Numbered from the stretch's first letter, positions 33,606 to 45,259 are shown. The stretch is DNA of 64,000 nt from Hofstenia miamia (GCA_004352715.1 SCFE01000054.1:1531674-1595673), one strand, 5' to 3'. Notes: generated by a model from the letters alone, not told the origin. Made by a program: numbers and translations.

Positions 33606-34950
33606 TATAATAGCGTCAAAAGTTTCTGAGTTCAATCCTGGTACTTTGATTTGCTTCCATCTTTTCAACCACGATGAAAAAATATTTTAAAAAGTCAAGT
33701 TTTGTATCATGCGGAAAAAACACCTCTGGCTAAATGAATTGGATGACAGATATTTTTCCCATTTACAATTTGCCACCAAACATATATGATTTCTATAAAC
33801 GTAGCAGTTTGAACAGCAACTGGGTTATCTGTGAAATATTCACGTAGTGCAATTGCATTTTTATGATAAAAAATTTCAGAACTAATGCTCACTTAGATTT
33901 TTATTTTTAAGATTCAAAGATTGAGCTGTTAGCTTGGGAACTTTTTTAATGTAACTTTTATTGAAGAGTTCCATTTCATTCAGCATGAGAAGTATTTTCG
34001 AGACGTACATCTATAACATAATCGAATTCAGGCAAAGTAAAATTAGAAAATTTTTTCCAAATATTCCTAACATTTTTCATAATGTGAACAACATCATATA
34101 GCAAAAATGTGTTATAATTTGCGCCAGGAATCGTAATAATCATAGAATTGGCTTCTCCAAACTCGCTGGACAGCATTTTATACACAGCTATGTTAATCCT
34201 TGCATTATCACATACCAAACATCGTACTTTTATATCAAGACATGACAATTTACTAAAGAATCAAACTAAAGCTGCATAAATATCGTTTGCTATAGTCTTT
34301 CCTAGAGGTAAAAATTTAACAACAATATGAAATTATTACTGCAAACTGACTAACATAAAACAATAAACAGTTGTATAAATGATGTTCTCATTAACGTATA
34401 TGCCAATAATGTATTGCCATCATATGACACATCTTGATGAATATAGATTTCATCAAATATGAGAGAATATTCCGTTTCTATTGGGATTCGATCTTTTAGA
34501 AGACTATCAATATTAGTTTCCCCTCTAATTAAATTATAAATAATTGTTAGAAAAGGCATTGGTATAAACTTAGCAATCATTTTATAGGTGGAGAGAGACA
34601 AACACTTGACAAGATCTGCAAATCATAAATGAACAGAAGAATATTTTTGTTTGCCTATAAAACAATGATTGCTGAGTTCTTTTACTAAGGGATATGATGA
34701 ATCTTTTATCATATCAAATTTATTGTTTAAATAATTGATTAATTCTTGAATTTGAGTGGTAACAGCTTTGCTGGCATTCGATAAGAGAATGCTATAATTA
34801 ATTCCTACAAAGCATTTTCTGTTAGCATAAATTGTAAATTTCATATTTGAGAAAATTTCAACACTTTTAATAATGTTTAGAATATGATAATCTAGTTCGT
34901 ATGATCGAACACATTTTCAAAAACCCGGCCATTATCAGGTTTAACATCGC
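33606..34950 (-). pseudogene. P-element/THAP9-like transposase, N-terminal and middle part
   Basis: Minus-strand fragments in order are: KYSSVHL (34623-34844), SLSTYKMIAKFIPMPFLTII and LIFDEIYIHQDVSYDGN (34350-34601), VRCLVCDNARINIAVYKML with LLYDVVHIMKNVRNIW (33976-34248), then 33707-33892. FDEIYIHQDVSYDGN and D-x-VHIMKNVRN resemble the catalytic FDEM and lfD-vHLlKnirN motifs of P-element and THAP9 transposases. No THAP zinc finger was found upstream. Frames are broken by stops, and the gene was later split by element G. Confidence 0.65.
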
Positions 34951-35639
34951 ACTCCTTGATTTCAACAAAGCATGAATTATGTCTTTATTGTTAAAGCATA
35001 GCAATTCATCATCTTGAATGTTTTCCTAGAAAGTCCTCTAGGAAAAAATTCGAATTTCCAAAGGTAGACTATTATAGCAGCATAGCATGCGGGTTTATGT
35101 CTTTTTGTTAATTGAGCAAAAACTGTGACTTTCTGCTATTTTCTATGTTAAGGTCAAAAGCATAACTTAACTTTTGAATTCATTACCTACGATTCTTGAA
35201 AAATGTAAGACTAGGATAAAATATACATTGCAAAAACAAAACAAAAATTTTTTCTTCTATTAATATAGCACAGAGTTGTAACCAGGCTGGGCTTTGAAAG
35301 GGCGGACTGGGTCACGCCGGGCTTGGGCCGTAAAATTAAGCGTGAAGCGGACCAGGGTCCGAAATTTTTCCACATCCGGTTTAGAATTGTTCAAAATTAT
35401 ATTAATAAATATACATTCTCTTCCATTAAAATATTATATCAATTATTATGTTCAATTGACTAATTTACACCAAAAAGGGCGATATATCGGAATAGACTAC
35501 TCTGATTTTTTTATTTTTTTACATCAGTTGATGCAATTTTTTACGCTGATTTCAAATCTGTAATTATTTTTCCGAACCATTAATTTTTTAAAAAGTTATT
35601 AAACTTTGAAACCTAGCATGTCCCATCCTATCTCCATGG
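34951..35639. other. Non-coding with a GC-rich transposon-end-like block
   Basis: Mostly AT-rich. At 35282-35375 there is an isolated GC-rich block (ggcggactgggtcacgccgggcttgggccg) resembling the subterminal region of hAT-type MITEs, but no partner terminus was found. Confidence 0.35.
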
Positions 35640-35766
35640 TATATACGTGTATATATATTTTCTAAAAGAAAAGGTTCGGGAACATTTACACAAATGCTTG
35701 AAAATGACAAGAATGTTTGTCGAAACATGTCGCAATAAAACGTTACTTAAAAAATGCATAGACTCT

Positions 35767-35805
<39 letters not shown>
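35640..35805 (+). repeat. Penelope-like terminal repeat, short copy 3
   Basis: Matches the TGCTTGAAAATGAC...GTCGAAACATGTCGC block of 24060-24780 and 36340-37085, ending in GACTCTATAC and a (TA)n run. Only the last 160 bp are present. Confidence 0.45.
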
Positions 35806-35808
<3 letters not shown>

Positions 35809-35812
35809 GCAT

Positions 35813-36090
35813 CAGACTTGTCAACGAGCCGACATTTCCAAGCTCGGCTCGACTCGTTTAAATTTTGTGTAAGTTCGGCTCGGCTCGGCTCACCACATAA
35901 AATCTTTGAACAAGGCTCGTTTTAGCTCGGTATTTTTTTAAAAATATTGTGTTCAAAGAATTTTTTACATAGCTCTTCCTATTATTTATTAAACATTTCT
36001 TAAATAAGATTATAAGAAAAGCATACTGATTGCAAAAAATAAGAAAAATCTCCATAATCAAATTAACAAGCAGAACTATAATCTTGCTTT
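35813..36090 (+). repeat. MITE-like repeat with CG-rich end, copy 2
   Basis: Starts CAGACTTGTCAACGAGCCGA right after a TA run. It contains an array of GGCTCGGCTCG/CTCGACTCG words over about 100 bp, then AT-rich sequence shared with 1370-1651 in inverted orientation. The array is better preserved in this copy. Probably a non-autonomous hAT-type element; the second end is unclear where it meets the Tc1 relic at about 36100. Confidence 0.5.
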
Positions 36091-36099
36091 GCCTAAAAT

Positions 36100-36340
36100 T
36101 AAATTTGTTCTCTTCGTTGTTACTGGTACATATTCACCGCAAAATGCGTGATAAAACTTATACGAAAATACGAAAAACTTTAGTTTCAAAACTCTTGGAA
36201 AAAATTCCACAGAAAAAAATTTGCAAATTTCTTCAATTATCAAAGCAAACAATATTTTCAATTATTTCATATTATAAAAGAACGGGTCAAATTGGCTATT
36301 AGCAAAACCAGGGCGCCCTTTCTACACAACCAATGGGCCG
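36100..36340 (+). pseudogene. Tc1/mariner transposase relic, copy 3
   Basis: From 36144 the frame reads MRDKTYTKIRKTLVSKLLEK, then IPQKKICKFLQLSKQTIFSI and YYKRTGQIGY before a stop. It is the cleanest of the three helix-turn-helix relics. The catalytic domain is missing, and the Penelope-like repeat follows directly, as after copy 1. Confidence 0.6.
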
Positions 36341-36812
36341 TTACGCGACTGAAGATCAGCAATAAGTGTATTTGACATGAATTCTATTTCAACAGAACAG
36401 GTTAAGTGAGTAATCATGGTTGGCATTGGCCCTAAAATGTAAACAAGAATATGCAACGCAGCTACACACCTTCTTTCCAGATAGATAGCTGTTTTAGGAA
36501 CTGAAAAAATATGGCAGCTCGGATCTCATTGTCAATGATATAAAATTGAGAAATCTTTTAAAAATTAAAGTCCAAATTTTATTGTTCAAAAGATTTTCAA
36601 TTCATAGACAATTATTGAACATTCATTATATTAAATACTAAATGTTATATTTCACTAGAAAATAAAATGTTACTTGAAAATTTTATATATACGTGTATAT
36701 ATAATTTCTAAAAGAAAATGTTCGGAAACATTTCTACAAATGCTTGAAAATGACAACAATGTTTGTTGAAAAATGTCGCAATAAAACGTTACTTAAAAAA
36801 TGTATTGACTCA

Positions 36813-36848
<36 letters not shown>

Positions 36849-37085
36849 GGATACTGCTTTCTAGCTTTAAAAAATATTTTACATAGCATTATAATACCAG
36901 AAAGGGTGACTAGAACATATTAGTAGTAGGAATTCAATTTTAAATATAAAAACGCCCCCAAAAATCGCTTTGAGCATTGGGAATGGGAAGAATTTGAAGT
37001 CCTTGAATATGTAAACCAGTTTTGTATTTTTCAATTAGCGCAGGGTGGATTAGTGTCAATATAATATGTAGTTCTCTAACCTATT
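36341..37085 (+). repeat. Penelope-like terminal repeat, copy 2
   Basis: Direct copy of 24060-24780 with the same internal order: GAAGATCAGCAATAAGTGTA, TGGCAGCTCGGATCTCATT, the GTCGAAA-like block (here GTTGAAAAATGTCGC, one base worse than copy 1), the TA run 36817-36844, then ATAGGATACTGCTTTCTAGC. A Penelope-type RT fragment lies 0.8 kb downstream. Confidence 0.45.
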
Positions 37086-37816
37086 GCTAAATAATAAGAA
37101 TTTTTAAAAAAATGCTTCAGAAAAAATTTTCACCAATATACATTAGACAATTTTCTTCTTTATTCCATGTTTCTACAAAAACTAGAACCTATCTAAAAGT
37201 TGCTAAGCAAACCTAGTAATTACCCATTATGCCACCAGAATTTTTTTGTTTTAAAGAGATTAAGTTACTTAAGTGATATTTAATACGAGAAGTGTAGTAA
37301 TAATATAATTAAAGTATAGGTCTTTGCAAAAATTATGTAACTGAATTGTTGTTAAAAATATACATATTCTCCAGAGAACACTTCTTGAGTAATCAATGAT
37401 ATGAATATATATATGATGAGAGTTTAGAAATCGTATGAGGAAGATGTAAAACTAGAACAGAAAATGTATTTCCATAAATAGTTATGCAATTCGTGTATGT
37501 ACTTGTCTATGCTAATATATACTAAATGAAAAATCGTCTATTTATTAATTCATAGAAATTGTTCAATATGAATTACAAAAGAAAATTCCTTAATACCGTC
37601 AAATGGAGTGAATAAAAACAGTTTCTTAAGTTATTTTAAAAATCTGGTGTTTGTAAAATGTATTTCATTGAACTATTGCACTATAGTGTATCCTATAGAT
37701 CCTGAAATTACATTTCAATAAGAATAAAAATATTTAGCTGTCAGGAATTTTTTAAATTTTAAAAGTATTTCTATTCACAATTTTAATGGGGATGAATAGG
37801 AACACATATGATTTTG

Positions 37817-37820
<4 letters not shown>

Positions 37821-37857
<37 letters not shown>
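37821..37857. repeat. (TA)n microsatellite
   Basis: Pure TA run directly upstream of the Penelope-like RT fragment. The preceding 37086-37820 holds nothing recognised. Confidence 0.9.
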
Positions 37858-37860
<3 letters not shown>

Positions 37861-37897
37861 TTCAATTAGTCATGAAATACTGCAAAAATTACTAAAT

Positions 37898-38210
37898 ATG
37901 TGTTGTCTTAATACTCCATTCCTCTTTAATAATAAAATTTACAACCAAATTGAAGGAATGGAAATGGGATCAGCCCTAAGTCCAACAATGGCAGCATTTT
38001 CAATGGACGTCATTGAAAGTAATTTTGAAGAAGCATCTATAACCAAGCCACAGTGTTACTTTAGATATGTCGATGATGTGTTTGCAATATTTAAAGAAAA
38101 AGAAGAAGCAAACAATTTTTCAAATTTTTTGTACTCAAATTCAACACCATGCAGCTTCTCCCAAAAATCAAGAAAAAAATTTGTATGCCATATCAAAGCT
38201 TAACACAATT
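37898..38210 (+). pseudogene. Penelope-like reverse transcriptase fragment
   Basis: About 100 codons: FNNKIYNQIEGMEMGSALSP, TMAAFSMDVIE, then CYFRYVDDVFAIFKEKEEA. A Y-x-Q-x-x-G-x-x-MGS-x-LSP box followed by an RYVDD catalytic loop is characteristic of Penelope-like elements. The frame drifts after about 38170. No GIY-YIG endonuclease was found downstream. It is an RNA-templated DNA polymerase relic, too short to be active. Confidence 0.8.
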
Positions 38211-39665
38211 TTTTTAATTTTAGAATTTATTGATTTTAGCAAGAATTTTGCATTTTTGAATTGGTTGATTTTCTTAAAATATATATTTAACAATATTGAT
38301 TGAAATCAAATTGAGACTAATCACATATATATGTCATTAGGTGAAAATTTTGTAATTTACTTAATCTTATCCCATTGGTCTATTTTGTAGTGCATAATGC
38401 AAGGATGTCCTAAAAACACAACATGTTATTAATAAAGCATAGTTTGAAAATTCAATACTTTGTGCCCTCTCTACTACCCAATTATGCACTTAACATTTTA
38501 TTATTTATAAAAATTTTTCTCTATCCGCCCTTGGGCAATAGAACTGTAAAACCTAATCTTCCCTGGATGGATATTTGACTACTATCAGTTTTATCAACAG
38601 TGGTATGTCCACTTGTTTCTATGCTCAAGAGAAATTCATTGCAATGTCCTAACCATTTGTTTTCATTAATAGCATCTAACAATATTGAAATACGTTTAGA
38701 AATTTTGAACAACAAATTTATTTATAGTCAATTAGTCTATTACAAAATATAACAGCTGTTTGAATATAATTCTCTTGACCAAGCCATACTACAACTTATA
38801 TGAGCATCACTGAGAACTAATTCAAATAAGAAATTGAGGACAACTTTGCTATATATTATGATAAAGGAATTTTAATGAATCTTTTTCCCAATTGAATCTG
38901 GAAACGAAGATTAATTTTCATGTCAGTTAAATGTCAAGAATAGAACCCATTTTTAAAACACTGAAATTACAAAATTGAACCATAATTTTGAACCAAGATT
39001 TTATTTTAAGACAGTTTAATGAATTTCGTGAAGATAATATACATTTAACATATATTAACATCATTAGAATACAAATTTAATATAATTAAAAAAATCTTAA
39101 AAATGTTAAATCCCAATCACTTCAACAGAATACATGCCTAAAATTGTATTCCAATGATTGTTTTCCATCAATTGTCTAAACGTGATAATTGTAGTATATT
39201 GATGAAGTTCTTTGGAAAAGAAGAAAGCATCTCAGTGGGCATTTAAATATAGAAATCTACCAACATCCTCATGAATTGGTAAGCTATGAACTGACCCATA
39301 AACCTACCACAAAATAAATTTATCATTTTAAAATTAAACATTTTTAGTAACTTTATTTAACAAACTTGTAACAGGTAATAAAATTCTTTTTTCATTGTTA
39401 TAAAAAAGATAAATTTTAATTTGAGAATGTCACGAAGTTTGGTTATCGCCATAGAGATACTATAGGACATGCTATATTTCAATGTTTAATAACTTTCTAA
39501 GTAATCAATGGTTCGGAAAAATAATTACAGATTTGAAATCAGGGTAAAAAACTGCATTTAGTAACGTAAAAAAATTGAAAAAATTCCGATTTATCCCCTC
39601 AAAATAAATCACGGGCGGTTATAAGTTTGATATAGCATTACTGTATATTTTAATGAAACAAAATA
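38211..39665. other. Non-coding stretch, nothing recognised
   Basis: AT-rich. One ORF at 38521-38715 (-) has no family resemblance. The sequence ends at the TA target of the Tc1-like element. Confidence 0.4.
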
Positions 39666-40941
39666 CAGTACTGAAAAGAAAGATCGAACCAAAAGTAAAT
39701 TCAGTTTTTTTCAGAACATTTCTTCAATAAAAAGAAAATTAGAAACTCAAAAACGCTTTCTTCAGTTTGATTAATACTTTGTCGGATATGCACGGTTTTT
39801 CAAAACAGCTTTCACGCGTCGGGGTACTCACTGGAAAAGTTTTTTTATGTAGTCATCAGAAAGCCCATAAAACTCTTTTCCGATAGTTGTCCATAATTCG
39901 TCCAAATTTTCAATAGAACTCTTTTGTAATCGATCTTTTATTACCTACCACACGTTCTCTATAATGTCGGGTGACATTGGTGGATAATCGGGTATGATCA
40001 TAATTCCCTCCTCTTCTAGGTAGGCCTGACACACCTGTGAGAGAAGAGGAGGAGAGTTGTCTTGTTGCAGAAAAAGGTCTTCCGACCTTATTGGAAGTAG
40101 AGGATGATGCAGCAGATTCACATACGTCTCGCCAGTAACCTTTCCTGATAACCGGATCATTTTTTGCATTCCATTGGACCAAAGTGCACCCCAGAGCATG
40201 ATAGCAGGTGTCCTGGTAGTGGAACCTTTTGCTAGATATCGTGGCTTGTGGCACTCTTCTTGGGATCCTGTTGGTCTCCAAACATGATCCGTTCACGAAG
40301 GATTAACCTCAAATTTTGATTCGTCAGTGAAAACTCATTGGTCGAATACATTGAGAGTTTTTTAGCATTTGTTTGCTCCAGTCGGTTCTTTTAGAACGGT
40401 GTGTTCCCGTTAACTTGGGCTTTCTCGCTGCCACACGACTACGTAGCCCATATTTCTTCAATATTCTGAGATGAAGTATAAATATGACCATGGGTCCAGT
40501 TCGATCGGAGCTCTCTGCTACTCATTCGAGGGCAAATGCAGGCAAAGCGTACTAAACTCGACCTCCCCCGATGACTAACTTTGGGTGGCCGCCTTTGAAT
40601 CGTCTTCTTCGCAATTTTGCCAGTTGATTTGTAATGTTGAACAAGTCGACCTACTGAACTTTTGTGCACTCGTTTAGTTCGGATATTTGCATCTGCTTGT
40701 ATCATTGGAGGAACAAACGAATTACTGCTTTTGCATGAGAAATGGGGTGTACTTGGGCATGGTTAATTCCTTGTGCAAAGGACAAGATCGAGCAAAACCA
40801 CATTAGAGCTAAAGTAACAACTCTCTCCTAACGTGCTGTCACAGTTTCATATTAATTGGTACCTGCCTAAAAGGACAAACAACTATGAAACAAGAAAATC
40901 ACGAACTTTAAATCTTGGTTCGATCTTTATTTTCACCACTG
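39666..40941 (-). mobile_element. Tc1-like DNA transposon, nearly complete
   Basis: 1276 bp bounded by TA on each side (39664-39665 and 40942-40943). The left end CAGTACTGAAAAGAAAGATC and the reverse complement of the right end, CAGTGGTGAAAATAAAGATC, form imperfect terminal inverted repeats extending through CGAACCAA. A TA target, CAGTG-type ends and a DDE transposase define a Tc1/mariner family element. Confidence 0.9.
39776..40760 (-). pseudogene. Tc1-like DDE transposase, frameshifted
   Basis: The start is ATG at 40760 (MPKYTPF), followed by a helix-turn-helix region with RTKRVHKSSVGRLVQHYKST. Catalytic motifs are FTDESKFEV (about 40313-40340), FLQQDNSPP (40060-40090) and PPMSPDIIENVW (about 39950-39985). 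The last should be SPDLNPIENLW, so two residues are lost around the catalytic Glu and D-to-E spacing is 33 rather than 34. The C-terminus LWTTIGKEFYG...VPRRVKAVLKNR...TKY is intact in sequence. Several frameshifts and stops (near 40720, 40430 and 39860) make it non-functional. Confidence 0.85.
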
Positions 40942-40943
40942 TA

Positions 40944-41628
40944 AATGAAATCAGAAAGATTGTATTGAACTTGAACTTAAAAGTGATTGTATATGAAAGA
41001 ATAAGATTATTTTCATTGCATGCATCATATCAAATTGAAAAAAAACTTGCTTTTGGTGGCTTTCTCTCTGGTTGATAGTTGTAATGACTTTTAAATGAAA
41101 ACAACGTGAGCACAGAACTTTCATTCATTTTTAGCTTTGGCCTACCATTTTCTGTTTTACGAATATACTGTTGTTCGAAATACAATGTGCATACATAGGA
41201 ATCGAAATCGCACGATTTCTTTGTGATCGTCACATCGCTAATTATCTCGGTTGGTTAGACATGCGATTCAATCAAAATGTGACAGATCCGTTTTGAACCA
41301 ATCACTAGTCTAACCGTGGCCTTACTAGATGGCTGTGAGCGACCTTAATAATGACACCGTGCATTTGGATTTTGGTTTCCAAAGCAATTAATTCAGGGTT
41401 GTAAATGGCTAGATTACATTTCGTGACACATTTTAAGCTCGACTATGTTAATAACATGAACATATACAAACACATATAACAACGTTTATATATCCACGTT
41501 TCAAAGTAATATTGGTCATAATTGGGCTGTCAAAATACATGCATGTACCCTTGTAGAAGAGCTATACATTGTTGGTGTGAAGTTTTGTTTTATTTCAGTA
41601 TAAAACATTTAATTTTTAGTGCTATTAC

Positions 41629-41669
<41 letters not shown>

Positions 41670-41682
41670 TACATATATATTA

Positions 41683-41733
<51 letters not shown>

Positions 41734-43175
41734 TAATTGCTTAATACATTTTATATGTTTGCTTTTCAAGCCCATTTATATATTGTGGGAATGAAGCAAA
41801 AATCTATAAAAGTTCTGAAATTCTTACTAGATCACTTTTAAGTAACATTTTCACACAGCTTTGAGTTGAGTCAATTGAGCTTGAGTTATGTCAACGTAGT
41901 TTGATCTATTTACAGCCCAGTCTTAGCAAACGTTTTGCATATCATTGTAACTCTACACTGCTTATGCAAAGTGAAGTAGCAAAGGAAAAGCTTCAATACA
42001 AATATTATATAAACATTTGATATTTATAGACATTTTGTATACATATTATTTATATGAAGTAAGAATATCACGCAAACCAAAACCATTACAAGTTTTATTA
42101 ATTGTAGAATAGTTTTGGAAAAATTTCATACCCCTCAAACAGATCCTTGTAACCAAACGTAGTAGCTAGGTTTCTTGAAACAGAACCCGTAATCGGATAG
42201 CAATGTACAGAAAATTTGTAAAAACATTACAATCCACTAAAGTGAAATTGATTCGTTATGTGATAGCCAATGAGATCCTGACATACTGATTTTGATATTA
42301 TTCTCTCACAAAGTGAAATTACTGCGAGATTTGGCAATTCTTGACTCTGATTTGTTTTGAATTGTACAAAACACCAACAAAATGTACAAGTGCATAGGGA
42401 ATCTTAAAGGCATTAATTATTAATATTCTAATTCAAATATTGTGCATTTCTTCAGATACAGCAGAAAATAATTTTTCTAAATCCTTTGATATATTTTGGG
42501 TCTACTGAGGTCCAACATTATATTGGTATTTACCAGGCTGGACACTCAATTTTCAACCCATTTTTTTAATTTATTGTAATGTAATAGATAACTAGGAAAT
42601 AAGAATTTTTAATAATTTAGAAAGTGATCTAAAATATAATGCATTTAACGTATTGATACGTGCTAACAAAAATGAACATTATAAATACCAAAGGTAAAAT
42701 TAATGCAGATTTTGAGGAGTGATAAATAATTTACAGAGAAAAAACATAAAAACGCACGGTTTTAGCAATGCACAAACTACTGTCCCTGCTTGTATGTTTG
42801 TCCATAAAATATAAATTTTTATTGAAAATTTGCAATCTATTTGGTAGCTAGTTTACTAGAATATTAATAATATTAACCCTGCAATTAGAAAATAAGATTT
42901 CAAAATCATTCCCGTTATCGTACATTTTTCTCACAACTCAGTCAACAATTATTCATCAGAGAATGGTCTAGACGATTACCACTGTAAGTCCTGATAACAC
43001 TAGAAAGAATACATACCAAAGTTGATAAGAGGCTTTTATGAGAGTTCTTTAGGTATAAGTCAATTTACTCATTCAATCTAGGCATTGAAGTTTCGTCTAA
43101 ATAAAATTACACAACATCCAAATTACTAATGCACAGTCCATTGAAGTAGCGATTATTTTTAAAATTGCTACAACG

Positions 43176-43206
<31 letters not shown>

Positions 43207-43970
43207 TTTTTGAAAAAGACTTATAAACTGATCGACACCATTTACCAAGCTATTGATACCATTTTGTTGACATCATATTTTTAGCGATGAACATTAAAAG
43301 CCTTAATTATTAAAGAATTTATTCCAGTATATAATTATTTACTATAGTTTGTATACGCTTTGTCAAAAGTCTTTGTGCAAGTGAGTATAAAATATGCAAA
43401 ATAGACATTTATATAAATGGGCCGGGTCGGGCTTGCCTAAATCTCTGCGCACAAATATAACATATAAACGACGCAGATATTAATTTACTGTATTAAATAT
43501 GTAAAGAAGTCCGGATATTATGCATATAGTTACATACAAAATTGTAAAACTTAGTTGATGAATTTTTTTAAGTTCCTACATCTCACAAACTAATAAATAC
43601 CAAGTCTAAGAGCAGTATACAGAATAGAAGAGGTCATCAGCCCGTCCTATTGAGGTGTGCCGCTGCCTGAAGTCTTCAGTCGCAGCTAGTTTGGCGTAGA
43701 GCACTCCCCAATGGCTTTGAGTGCTGCATCTACTGCATCCCCAAGTAGCGCTGATGGCTGGAATTTAACCCTTCTAAATTTGAAAAATATATTTCCCAAA
43801 ATACAATATCACAGAAATTTGGCAAGGTCATAGTTAACATACAGCTAAGTACAAAAATATGAATTGTATATACCCAATTAATATGTCATATATAAACAAA
43901 CATTTCCGGAAAGCAAAATAAAACTTATAAAATATTGATTTGTTGGAATGAAATGAATATATCTCAAAAA
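40944..43970. other. Long non-coding stretch with TA microsatellites
   Basis: No exon was recognised. Large imperfect (TA)n/(CATATA)n block at 41631-41735, a second TA run at 43178-43204, and a GC-richer island at 43615-43765. A GGGCCGGGTCGGGCTTG patch near 43418-43434 resembles hAT subterminal words. ORFs at 40833-41233 show no family features. Confidence 0.4.
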
Positions 43971-44400
43971 TAATCAAGGTTGCCTTTAAAGAAAGGCTAT
44001 GAAGTAATCAATGCAAAAATCTAGCGGAGGGCAATCATTAAATTATCATAGTCAACATGACTCTTTCAGATTTACAAATAGAGTACATTTATTTTATGTT
44101 TTGAAATAGTACGTACCTTAGTTTTTTTATATGTGTAGAAAAATGTGCTGTCAGATATATATGTGAAATAAAATTTTAGTTCATCTGCTTTTAATCAAGG
44201 CTGCCTCCAAAGAAATGCTATGAAATAATCAATGCAAAAATCTAGCAGAGGGCAATCATTAAATTATCATAGTCAACATTACTCTGTTCAGATTTACAAA
44301 TAGAGTACTTTTATTTTATGTTTTGCAATAGTATTCACCTACGTATATTCATAGGAGTACAAAATGTGCTGTCAGATATATATGTTAAATACAAGGAGAA
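43971..44400. repeat. Tandem duplication, about 210-220 bp unit
   Basis: Unit 1 (about 43971-44190) and unit 2 (about 44191-44400) share AATCAAGG[TC]TGCCT, the stretch GAGGGCAATCATTAAATTAT, GATTTACAAATAGAGTAC and AAATGTGCTGTCAGATATAT in the same order, with scattered differences. No coding potential is evident. Confidence 0.8.
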
Positions 44401-45241
44401 ATGAAATAAAAGTTCATCTGCTTGAATGATCTGCAATTTTATCTTCTGATGATACCCAGAGGATTGAGAGAGACTTATTTTTAATGATCATAGTAATTGC
44501 AATAGCAACCAGTTATGAAACCATAACTTTCAGATATGATAGTGTCACCAACCTTTTCTTTGTCTGAGGCATAAATACATATAATGGCTTCTTTTGAAAG
44601 ATATGAGATCTTAGAGATTGGAAGGAGAAAGCAACAATGTCCAAAAACTAAAATTGGCAACCCACTAAACTTCATTAGATTTAAAAAAAACAAGAAGACT
44701 AAGGCATGGAAAACAGGGAACAACCAACTAAATCATCTGAATTGAGCAGTCACAAAGTGAGGATCTGATACATCACAAAGAGGATGAAAAACATTGTGTT
44801 GAAAGGAACATGTTGTCTGTTCTTGACTAATAAAGAAGAAGGAGCTATCTCTGCCAAAGTAGAGAGGAGTTCATGTCTATCTTTAGTTAAGCAGAACTGT
44901 TTAGGAAGGAATAGACATGGAAACTAAAAATGAGTGTTCACAGCAGCTCTAATATTGGCGGAACATCTTAAATAAGTAGCGGTGATTGGATGCACACTCT
45001 CTTTGAAATTATGGATTTAAGCTGAGGAGATAGATTAGAGTATTCAAGGAGGATTGCATGGAGAACAGAGTTGACGTGGATCAAATATTTCCTGATCAAT
45101 GTCCAATCTAATCAACAAAAATTTCATGGATAAATTCACAACAACATATGTTCAAGAATTTCTGTAAGCTACAGCAGCTGATTCATTCAGATTGAAAATA
45201 GGCCTGCAATAAGCATAATTTTAAAAGGAACATCCTTATAT
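44401..45241. other. Unrecognised, moderately GC-richer stretch
   Basis: Composition changes from the AT-rich surroundings, and the minus strand has broken hydrophobic and gag-like readings (for instance 44481-44723), but no family is recognised. It may be a decayed transposon body. It ends at the mosaic-end sequence at 45242. Confidence 0.3.
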
Positions 45242-45259
45242 CTGTCTCTTATACACATC
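45242..45259. other. Tn5/Nextera mosaic-end sequence (probable library artefact)
   Basis: CTGTCTCTTATACACATC matches 18 of the 19 bases of the Tn5 transposase mosaic end used in tagmentation libraries. An 18-base exact match is not expected by chance in 64 kb. It probably marks an untrimmed adapter and hence a possible false join between 45241 and 45260. Confidence 0.85.

Noticed and set aside
35282-35375. GC-rich block considered as the terminus of the MITE at 35813
   Set aside because: The words differ (GGGCTTGGGCC versus GGCTCGGCTCG), there is no inverted match, and the Penelope-like copy lies between them.
41631-41735. Large TA/CATATA block considered as an origin or matrix-attachment site
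   Set aside because: Simple dinucleotide expansion like a dozen others in the window; nothing specific supports a function.
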